From NCBI RefSeq assembly GCF_002224125.1, contig NZ_NCSM01000110.1, positions 1 to 6,546 of the forward strand: a stretch of DNA of 6,546 nt. Reading direction: 5' to 3'. Each line of letters opens with the position of its first letter. Position 1 is the first letter of the stretch. Positions 1 to 6,546 of this stretch are shown here, piece after piece. Source of the DNA: Streptomyces sp. NBS 14/10. Its GTDB lineage: Bacteria > Actinomycetota > Actinomycetes > Streptomycetales > Streptomycetaceae. Both the position numbers and the translations under genes were made by a program. The notes beneath the pieces were generated by a model. The model made no database searches, had not been told where the DNA came from, and saw only the letters and a program-made list of their open reading frames with translations.

Positions 1-345
1 TCCCCTTCGAACGCCTCGTAGAAGTACTCAACCCGCAACGCTCCCTGGCACATCACCCCCTGTTCCAGGTGATGCTCACCCTTCAGAACAACACCCACCC
101 CAGCCTCGACCTCCCCGGCCTCCACGTCACCCGCCAGCCGTTCGGCGGCACCCCCGCCAAGTTCGACCTGGGCTTCAACCTCAGGGAATCCCGTACGGCC
201 GACGGCACCCCCAACGGGCTCACCGGACAACTCGACTACCGCACCGACCTCTTCCACCCCGCCACCGTCGAAGCACTCGCCACCCGTCTGCAACGGGTGC
301 TGGAGACTGTGGTCGCGGACCCGGACATCCCCATCGACCGAGTCG
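1..345 (+). other. Condensation domain C1, C-terminal end only (domain of the CDS)
   Basis: Residues 1-115 are the tail of a condensation domain, the domain that forms the peptide bond between the upstream peptidyl chain and the amino acid loaded by A1. The window opens inside core motif C6 (PFERLVEVLNP, followed by HHPLFQVML), and the tail continues through LDYRTDLFHP to the short linker with GILDEAER. The catalytic HHxxxDG motif lies upstream and is not seen, so activity and subtype cannot be judged. The same stretch occurs at nt 3183 onward in C2 and 6357 onward in C3. Its presence shows that A1 belongs to an elongation module rather than a C-less starter. Confidence 0.93.
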
Positions 346-3300
346 GCATACTCGACGAAGCCGAACGCCGGCAGATTCTGTCCGGCTGGAATGACACGGC
401 GCATCGGATGCCGGATGCGGTGCTGCCGGAGTTGTTCGAAGCGCAGGTGGCGCGTACCCCTGACGCGGTCGCGGTCGTCTTCCAGGGCCTGGAGTTGACG
501 TACGAGGAGCTGAACGCGCGGGCGAATCGGCTGGCCCGGTACCTGATCCGGCTGGGGGTCGAGCCAGGGCATGCGGTGGCGGTGTGGATGGAGCGTTCCG
601 CCGATCTGATAGCCGTCCTGCTGGCCGTGCTGAAGACAGGCGGATACTACGTACCGCTGCACGAGGGCTATCCCATGGAGCGGCTGCGCTCGGTCATGCA
701 CGACTGCCGCGCCGACGTACTCCTCACCGACCGGCCCACACAGGCAGCCGCTTTCGCCGCGGACGCACGCCTGGTCGAGGTGACCGACACGCTCCTGACC
801 ACTGCCGATGCCGACGAAAGCAACCCCGCCCTGAACGGCAGGCATCCGCTGCAGCTCGCCTACGTGATGTACACCTCGGGCTCCACCGGCGAGCCGAAGG
901 GCGTGGCGGTACCGCACCGGGGTGTGGTGGAACTCGCCCTCGACAGGTCATGGGCCGACACCGCACACCAGCGGGTGCTGATGCACGCCCCGCACGCCTT
1001 CGACGCCTCCGACTACGAGATCTGGGTCCCCCTGCTCTCCGGCGGCCGAATCGTCATAGCGCCCAACGAGCAGATCGATCCCAAAACACTGCGCACGCTC
1101 ATCAGCGATGGCCAAGTCACGGCCGTCGAGCTGACGGCGGGGTTGTTCCGGGTGATCGCGGAAGAGGATCCCGGGTGTTTCGACCAGGTCCAGGAGGTGC
1201 TGACCGGCGGTGACGTGGTCTCCCCCACCGCCGTCCAACGCGTACTCCAGGCCTGCCCGCACATCAGGGTGCGATCGTTGTACGGGCCCACGGAGATCAC
1301 CCTGTGCGCCACCCAGCACCTCATGACCCCCGCCACACCACCCGGCACATCGGTCCCCATCGGCCGGCCCATGGACAACACCCGCACCTACGTCCTGGAC
1401 AACACTCTGCGCCCCGTACCTCCAGGAGTCGCAGGCGAGCTCTACATCGCCGGAACCGGCCTGGCACACGGCTACATCAACCAGCCTGCCACCACGGCCG
1501 AGCGCTTCGTCCCCGACCCGTTCGGCCCGCCCGGCACCCGCATGTACCGCACCGGCGACCTCGCCCGCTGGAACACCAACGGCACACTCGAACACCTCGG
1601 CCGCACCGACACCCAAATCAAAATCCGCGGCTTCCGCATCGAACCCGGTGGAATCGAAGCCACCCTGACCACCCATGACGCGGTCGCCCAAGCCGCCGTC
1701 CTCGTTCGTGAAGACCAGCCCGGCGACAAGCGGCTGGTCGGCTATGTGGTGCCGACGGATGCGGAAGTGGGAGTTGACACCACTCAGGTGCTGGGAGTGG
1801 CCAGGGACCGGCTCCCCGACTACATGGTGCCCACCGCACTCATCACACTCGAACGCCTGCCACTCACCCCGAACGGCAAGCTGGACCGCAAAGCCCTGCC
1901 TGCCCCCGACTACGCCACATCCACCACCCGCCGAGCACCTCGCACACCGCACGAGGAGATCCTGTGCGGTCTCTTCGCCGAAGTCCTCGCGGTCCCCGAC
2001 GTCGGCATCGATGACAGCTTCTTCGCGCTCGGTGGACACTCCCTCCTCGCCACCCGCCTCATCAGCCGCATCCGCACCACCCTGGACGTCGAACTCACCA
2101 TCCGCGCCCTCTTCGAAACACCCACCGTCGCCGGCCTCGCCGAACACCTCCACACATCCAACGCCCACACCACACGCCCCAAACTCACCACCCAAACCCG
2201 CCCCGAAACCGTACCCGTCTCCTTCGCACAACGCCGACTCTGGTTCCTCGGCCAACTCGAAGGCCCCTCCGGCACCTACAACATCCCCATGTCCCTGCGG
2301 CTACGCGGCCAACTGGACACCGACGCCCTACGCCTGGCCCTGACCGACGTGGTCGAGCGGCATGAGAGCCTGCGTACGGTCTTCCCCCAGCACGACGGCC
2401 AGCCCTACCAGCACATCCTCCAAGGCGACGCGACATCGGTGTTCGAAGTGCTGGACATCGCCGAGGAGGACTTGGCAGAGGCGCTGAAGCGGGAGGCCGC
2501 CACTGGGTTCGACCTCGGCCGCGAGCTGCCGCTGCGCGTACGGTTGTTCGTGCTCGGGCCGGACGACTACGTACTGCTGGCGGTCGTACATCACATCGCC
2601 GCCGACGGCTGGTCGATGACACCCTTCGCCCGCGACCTGACCACCGCCTACCAGGCCCGCACCGACGGCAAGGCGCCCGGATGGCGCGCGCTGCCGGTGC
2701 AGTACGCGGACTACACCCTCTGGCAGCAGGAAGTCCTCGGCCACGAAGACGACCCCGACAGCCTGGTCAACGCCCAGCTGGACTACTGGGCCACCACCCT
2801 GGCCGGCGTGCCCGAGCAGCTGGAGCTGCCGGTCGACCGCCCCCGGCCCGCCGTGGCGTCGTACGGGGGCGACAGCGTGGCGCTGCACGTGCCGGCGCCC
2901 GTACACGCCCGGCTGGTGGAGCTGGCCCACGGCAGCGGCGCAAGCGTCTTCATGACCGTCCAGGCCGCCCTGGCCGTCCTGCTGAGCCGCATGGGCGCGG
3001 GCCATGACATCCCGATCGGCACACCCATCGCCGGACGCACCGACGACGCGCTCGACGAGCTGGTCGGCTTCTTCGTCAACACCCTCGTCCTGCGTACGGA
3101 CACCAGTGGCGACCCGACCTTCCGCGAGCTCATCGAACGCGTACGGGAAACGGACCTGGCCGCCTACGCACACCAGGACGTGCCCTTCGAACGCCTGGTG
3201 GAAGTACTCAACCCGCAACGCTCCCTGGCACATCACCCGCTGTTCCAGGTGATGCTCGCTCTCCAGAACAACACCCACCCCAACCTCGACCTCCCCGGCC

Positions 3301-6300
3301 TGCACGTCACCGGCCAGCCCTTGGGTGGCACCGCCGCCAAATTCGACCTGACCGTCAATCTCAGCGAGCACCGCACCGCGGACGGCGCCGCCGACGGCCT
3401 CACCGGACACCTCGACTACCGCACCGACCTCTTCCACCCCACCACCATCGAGGCGCTGGCCACACGGCTCGTCCACGTCCTGGCGACAGTCACCGCCGAT
3501 CCGGACACCCGAGTCAGCCAGATCGGCATACTCGGCGAGGCCGAACGGCACCAAGTCCTCACCCACTGGAACGACACCGCACAGCCGCTCCCGGACGACC
3601 TGCTGCCCGAGCTCTTCGAGGCCCAGGTCAAGCGCACCCCCGACGCGGTCGCCGTCGTCTTCGAGGGCCAGGAGGTTACGTACGCCGACCTCAACGCCCG
3701 AGCGAACCGGCTGGCCCGGTATCTGATCGCCCAGGGCGCCGGGCCGGAGCGGCTGGTGGCGGTGGCGCTGCCACGCTCGGCCGAACTGGTCGTAACACTG
3801 CTGGCCATCCTCAAGGCGGGCGCGGGATACCTCCCCATCGACCCGGACTACCCCGCCGACCGCATCCACTACATGCTCCAAGACGCGGCCCCCACACTCC
3901 TGGTCACCGACACCACCACATCCGCCGCCCTCCCCCCAGCCGACGATCTTCCTCGGCTGATGGTGGATGACGAGTGGGCCGCTCGATACGGCGATGCGGA
4001 TGTCGTGGACGCCGACCGCACGGGCGGCCTGCTCCCCCAGCATCCCGCCTACGTCATCTACACCTCCGGCTCGACCGGTCGCCCCAAGGGTGTGACGGTC
4101 CAGCAGCGAAGCGTGGTCAATCTCGTCACCTGGGCCGCGTCCGAATTCGGGCCCGAGCGATTGACTCATGTGTACGTCTCGACGTCTCTCAACTTCGACG
4201 TCTCGGTCTTCGAGCTCTTCACGCCGCTCATCACTGGCGGACGCGTCGAGGTGGTCCGCGACCTGCTCGCTCTTGGTGGCAGTGTGCCGAGCAGCGGGTC
4301 CTCCTGCCTCATCAGCGGTGTTCCCTCCGTTGTCTCAACTCTCCTCAGCAGCGGTGGGAACATTGACGCGGGGACGGTGGTGCTGGCCGGCGAGGCCATC
4401 ACGCCGCACGTGGCGAACGCCATTCGTGCCGCCGTTCCGGGAGGTCTGCTCGCGAACTGCTACGGGCCCACCGAAGCCACCGTCTACTCCACGTCATGGT
4501 TCACCGACGATGAGCTGACCACCGCTCTCCCCATCGGTCACCCCGTGTGGAACACACAGGTGTATGTGCTGGACGCGACGTTGCAACCAGTGCCGGTGGG
4601 GGTGCCCGGCGAGCTCTACATCGCCGGTGCGCAACTGGCCCGGGGATATCTGGGACGGGCCGGTCTCACGGCGGAGCGGTTTGTGGCGAATCCGTTCGGC
4701 ACGGTGGCGGGCTCGCGGATGTACCGGACGGGCGATGTGGTCCGGTGGCGGGCGGACGGGCAGCTGGAATTCGTGGGGCGTGCGGACGCCCAGGTCAAGG
4801 TGCGTGGCTTCCGTATCGAGCCCGGTGAGGTGGAGAGCGTCCTGGCAGCGCACGACGCCGTGGCGCAGACCGCCGTCCTGGTACGGGAGGACCGGCCCGG
4901 AGACCGGCGTCTGGTCGGCTATGTGGTGCCCACGGACGCGGGTGTGGGGCTTGATGCCGCTCAGGTGCTGGAAGTGGCCAGGGGCCGACTGCCGGACTAC
5001 ATGGTCCCCTCGGCCCTCGTCGTCCTCGAACGGCTGCCCCTGACCCCGAACGGCAAGCTGGACCGCAAGGCCCTGCCCGCCCCCGACTACACCACCACCC
5101 TCACCCGCCGCTCCCCACGCACACCGCGCGAGGAGATCCTGTGCGGGCTGTTCGCGGAAGTGCTGGGTGTCGCCGACATCGGCATCGACGACAACTTCTT
5201 CACGCTCGGCGGACACTCCCTCCTCGCCACCCGTCTCATCAGCCGCATCCGCACCACCCTGGGCCTGGAGCTCGGCATCCGCGCGCTCTTCGAGTCCCCA
5301 ACCGTCGCGGGACTGAGCGCACGAGCAGATCAAGAAGCCAGCCTGACACGCCAGCCACTGACCGGCAGGCCACGGCCCGAGACCGTACCTGTGTCCTTCG
5401 CGCAACGCCGACTGTGGTTCCTCGGCCAACTCGAAGGCCCCTCAGGCACCTACAACATCCCCATGTCCCTACGGCTACGCGGCCAACTGGACATCGACGC
5501 CCTGCGCCTGGCCGTGGGGGATGTGGTCGGGCGGCATGAGAGCCTGCGGACACTCTTCCCCGAGACCGACGGCCAGCCCCGTCAGCACATCCTTCCAAGC
5601 AACGTCGCATCGGTGTTCCAGGTGTTGGATGTGGCCGACGGGGACCTGGCCGAAGCACTGATGAAGGAGGCTCGCGCCGGGTTCGACCTCTCGTGTGACC
5701 TTCCGCTGCGGGTACGGCTGTTCGCCGTGGCGCCGGATGAGTACGTACTGCTGGCAGTCGTACACCACATCGCCGCAGACGGCTGGTCGATGGCGCCCTT
5801 CGCCCGCGACCTGACCACCGCCTACCAGGCCCGTACCGACGGCAAGACACCCGGATGGCAAGCTCTGGCGGTGCAGTACGCGGATTACGCCCTGTGGCAG
5901 CGTGAGGTGCTGGGCAGCGAAGACGACCCGGACAGTGTGATCTCACAGCAGCTGGGCTATTGGCGTGGTGTTCTGGCGGGTGTACCGGAGCAGCTGGAGC
6001 TGCCGGTGGACCGGCCGCGACCGGCGGTGGCGTCGCATGTGGGTGGGAGTGTGGGGGTGCGGGTACCGGTCGAGGTGCATGAGCGGCTGGTGGAGCTGGC
6101 GCAGGGCAGCGGGGCGAGTGTCTTCATGACCGTCCAGGCCGCCCTGGCCGTCCTGCTCACCCGGATAGGCGCGGGCACTGATATCCCCATCGGCACCCCG
6201 ATCGCCGGACGTACGGATGACGCTCTGGACGATCTGGTCGGCTTCTTCGTGAACACGCTGGTGTTGCGTACGGATGTGAGCGGCGATCCCACGTTCCGTG

Positions 6301-6546
6301 AGTTGGTGGAGCGGGTGCGGGAGACGGACCTGGCCGCCTACGCCCACCAGGACGTGCCGTTCGAGCGGTTGGTGGAGGTGTTGAACCCGGAGCGGTCGAT
6401 GGCGCGGCATCCACTGTTCCAGGTGATGCTCTCCTTCCAGAACAACACCCGCGCCACCCTGGACCTTCCGGGTCTGGACATCGCCCATCAGCCGCTAGGC
6501 GGGATCGCCGCCAGATTCGACCTCACGGTCAATCTCAGCGAGCTGC
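1..6546 (+). CDS. Multimodular non-ribosomal peptide synthetase, internal fragment (C-A-PCP-C-A-PCP-C)
   Basis: This is a large cytoplasmic assembly-line enzyme that builds a peptide without ribosomes. The reading frame with codons starting at position 3 is open throughout; positions 1-2 are the end of a Val codon. No start or stop lies in the window, so the roughly 2,180 visible residues are an internal part of a longer protein. Domain order is C (end only), A, PCP, C, A, PCP, C (most). The evidence is the ordered NRPS core motifs: A-domain TSGSTG at residues 291-296 and 1354-1359, YGPTE at 427-431 and 1487-1491, NGKLDRK near 624 and 1683, carrier GGHSL at 677-681 and 1736-1740, and condensation HHIAADG at 863-869 and 1921-1927. 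No in-frame TTA codon was noticed, so nothing here suggests bldA control. No tailoring domain is present. I am sure of the enzyme class; the peptide product and gene name cannot be told from this window. Confidence 0.98.
420..1916 (+). other. Adenylation domain A1, 4-hydroxyphenylglycine-like specificity code (domain of the CDS)
   Basis: This domain activates an amino acid with ATP and loads it on PCP1. Visible motifs are A1 (LTYEEL, residue 165 on), A2 (LKTGGYYVPLHEGYP, 210-224), A3 (YTSGSTGEPKG, 290-300), A4 (FDASDYE, 333-339), A5 (YGPTE, 427-431), A7 (YRTGDL), A8 (KIRGFRIEPGGIE) and A10 with the catalytic Lys at residue 626 (nt 1878-1880). By hand alignment to GrsA, the specificity residues are D334, A335, Y338, E376, L400, G402, L426, L434, C435 and K626, giving DAYELGLLCK. 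The LGLLCK tail is, from memory, typical of 4-hydroxyphenylglycine (Hpg) domains, whose codes have His where E376 stands. The VPLH variant of motif A2 also fits that group. Motif A8 has Gly550 where A2 has Glu1609. Hpg or a related arylglycine is the best guess, at moderate confidence; the domain assignment itself is near certain. Confidence 0.95.
1944..2150 (+). other. Peptidyl carrier (thiolation) domain PCP1 (domain of the CDS)
   Basis: Residues about 648-716 form a four-helix carrier domain that holds the A1-activated residue, and then the growing chain, as a thioester. The 4'-phosphopantetheine attachment serine is Ser680 (nt 2040-2042) in DSFFALGGHSLLATRL. The GGHSL form, rather than GGDSI, is the one usually found before an ordinary condensation domain and not before an epimerisation domain, which agrees with C2 following directly. 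A linker of about 20 residues rich in Thr, Pro and His (nt 2151-2210) joins it to C2. It needs a phosphopantetheinyl transferase encoded elsewhere. Confidence 0.96.
2211..3520 (+). other. Condensation domain C2, complete, probably LCL type (domain of the CDS)
   Basis: This is the peptide-bond-forming domain between PCP1 (donor) and PCP2 (acceptor). It is complete, at about 437 residues, with core motifs in order: C1 SFAQRRLW (740-747), RHESLRT (C2), C3 HHIAADGWS (863-871) with the catalytic second His at residue 864 (nt 2592-2594), C4 YADYTLW (901-907), C5 VGFFVNT (1021-1027) and C6 HQDVPFERLV (1057-1066). The absence of an upstream epimerisation domain and the GGHSL type of PCP1 suggest an LCL domain accepting an L-configured donor; this is inference and a subtype tree would be needed to settle it. 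No DxxxxDxxS (heterocyclisation) motif and no second HH motif of dual C/E domains is seen. It is a close repeat of C3. Confidence 0.96.
3600..5093 (+). other. Adenylation domain A2, substrate not assigned (domain of the CDS)
   Basis: This domain activates the second amino acid seen here and loads PCP2. Motifs: A1 VTYADL, A2 LKAGAGYLPIDPDYP, A3 YTSGSTGRPKG (1353-1363), A4 FDVSVFE (1398-1404), A5 YGPTE (1487-1491), A7 YRTGDV, A8 KVRGFRIEPGEVE, and A10 with catalytic Lys1685 (nt 5055-5057). Hand-aligned specificity residues are D1399, V1400, F1403, S1438, V1460, A1462, C1486, V1494, Y1495 and K1685, giving DVFSVACVYK. I do not recognise this code with confidence. D1399 indicates an ordinary alpha-amino acid, and a neutral side chain is likely because no acidic or basic residue lines the rest of the pocket. 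The central stretch, about nt 4095-4460, has many more T-ended codons than its flanks and little similarity to A1, as expected if the substrate-binding core was acquired separately. All catalytic motifs look intact. Confidence 0.95.
5121..5324 (+). other. Peptidyl carrier (thiolation) domain PCP2 (domain of the CDS)
   Basis: Residues about 1707-1774 are the carrier domain for the residue activated by A2. The phosphopantetheine serine is Ser1739 (nt 5217-5219) in DNFFTLGGHSLLATRL. It is again the GGHSL type, and C3 follows after a short linker, with no epimerisation domain between. The core is nearly identical to PCP1 (DNA matches in long runs around the serine). The following linker is one residue shorter than that after PCP1 and differs in sequence, so the identity breaks off there and resumes at the C-domain start. 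Confidence 0.96.
5385..6546 (+). other. Condensation domain C3, cut by the window end (domain of the CDS)
   Basis: This is the condensation domain of the next module, which takes the chain from PCP2. Visible motifs are C1 SFAQRRLW (1798-1805), RHESLRT, C3 HHIAADGWS (1921-1929) with catalytic His1922 (nt 5766-5768), C4 YADYALW, C5 VGFFVNT (from nt 6237) and C6 HQDVPFERLV, followed by HPLFQVML. The window stops shortly after the stretch ARFDLTVNLSE, about 60 residues before the end expected from C2. It implies at least one further A domain downstream. It is probably LCL type, for the same reasons as C2. Confidence 0.95.

Larger units (their letters stand above)
1..3182 (+). repeat. Module-scale direct repeat, copy 1 (C end-A1-PCP1-C2 up to motif C6)
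   Basis: The first copy of an in-frame tandem module repeat, measured from the PFERLV codons at nt 3 to the matching codons at nt 3183. Positions 21-58 match 3201-3238 exactly (38 nt), and the match resumes at 60-77. From nt 2232 about 108 nt match the stretch from 5406 with only five differences that I count. The A-domain middle (about 900-1290) is not conserved with the second copy. Confidence 0.9.
3183..6356 (+). repeat. Module-scale direct repeat, copy 2 (C2 end-A2-PCP2-C3 up to motif C6)
   Basis: The second copy of the module repeat. Offsets from copy 1 are 3180 nt at the C6 motif and A-domain start, 3189-3195 at A3 and A4, 3180 at YGPTE, 3177 at the A10 Lys and PCP Ser, and 3174 through the following C domain. 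All are multiples of three, so only in-frame indels separate the copies. A third copy begins at nt 6357 and runs to the window end. Confidence 0.9.

Noticed and set aside
584..1213. Arg-rich plus-strand open frame within A1
   Set aside because: It is out of phase with the NRPS frame, begins at an internal GTG with no gene context, and has a low-complexity Arg/Ala/Gly composition typical of an off-frame reading in G+C-rich DNA.
2151..2210. The PCP1-C2 linker as a protein boundary or docking region
   Set aside because: The frame runs straight through with no stop, start or ribosome binding site. The linker length (about 20 residues) is normal for an internal PCP-C junction and matches the PCP2-C3 junction within one residue.
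948..2255. A 435-codon minus-strand frame, similar to that at 4494-5429
   Set aside because: The two resemble each other only because the NRPS modules beneath them are repeats (both begin MAEEP and share patterns such as GGEEGVS). The plus-strand frame has all NRPS motifs in order, so these are not independent genes.
2211..3520. C2 as a heterocyclisation or dual condensation/epimerisation domain
   Set aside because: The active-site motif is HHIAADG, not DxxxxDxxS, and the start of the domain lacks the extra HH-type motif of dual C/E domains.
2328..4169. A 613-codon open frame on the minus strand
   Set aside because: It lies entirely antisense to C2 and A2. Its composition (rich in Gly, Val, Asp, Gln and His) has no recognisable domain and is what a G+C-rich, C/G-ended coding strand yields when read backwards. 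A similar antisense frame recurs over each module (948-2255 and 4494-5429), as expected for shadows of repeated domains.
1..6546. Frameshift or in-frame stop breaking the synthetase
   Set aside because: Reading codons from position 3 to the end gave no stop, and all module offsets are multiples of three. Motifs before and after each possible breakpoint are in the same phase.

Overview
The window lies wholly inside one gene for a modular non-ribosomal peptide synthetase (NRPS). One plus-strand frame (codons starting at position 3, 6, 9 and so on) stays open from the first base to the last. It has neither its own start nor its own stop here, so the gene is cut at both ends. The high G+C content, the strong preference for C or G at the third codon position, and the actinobacterial style of the C, A and carrier motifs point to Streptomyces or a close relative.

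Layout, with residue k of the visible protein encoded at nt 3k to 3k+2: the C-terminal end of a condensation domain (about 1-345); adenylation domain A1 (about 420-1916); carrier domain PCP1 (about 1944-2150); a complete condensation domain C2 (about 2211-3520); adenylation domain A2 (about 3600-5093); carrier domain PCP2 (about 5121-5324); and most of a third condensation domain, C3 (about 5385 to the end). This gives one elongation module nearly complete (C-A-PCP), one complete module (C-A-PCP), and the opening of the next. The C fragment at the left end and C3 at the right end mean that modules lie both upstream and downstream. No epimerisation, methyltransferase, cyclisation, reductase or thioesterase domain is visible.

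How the parts work together: each A domain activates one amino acid as its adenylate and loads it onto the phosphopantetheine arm of its PCP. Each C domain joins the upstream peptidyl chain to the downstream aminoacyl-PCP. The ten-residue specificity code of A1 reads D-A-Y-E-L-G-L-L-C-K, a 4-hydroxyphenylglycine-like pattern with Glu where I recall His. A2 reads D-V-F-S-V-A-C-V-Y-K, which I cannot assign. Both carriers have the GGHSL form that usually precedes an ordinary L-accepting C domain, so both residues are probably passed on as L.

The clearest unexpected structure is internal repetition. The two modules are direct repeats about 3.17-3.2 kb apart. They are nearly identical in DNA over parts of the C and PCP domains and clearly different in the substrate-binding half of the A domains, and synonymous codon style changes in patches. 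This looks like module duplication followed by gene conversion and replacement of the A-domain core. I see no new kind of system, no intergenic DNA, no RNA gene, no mobile element and no regulatory site.
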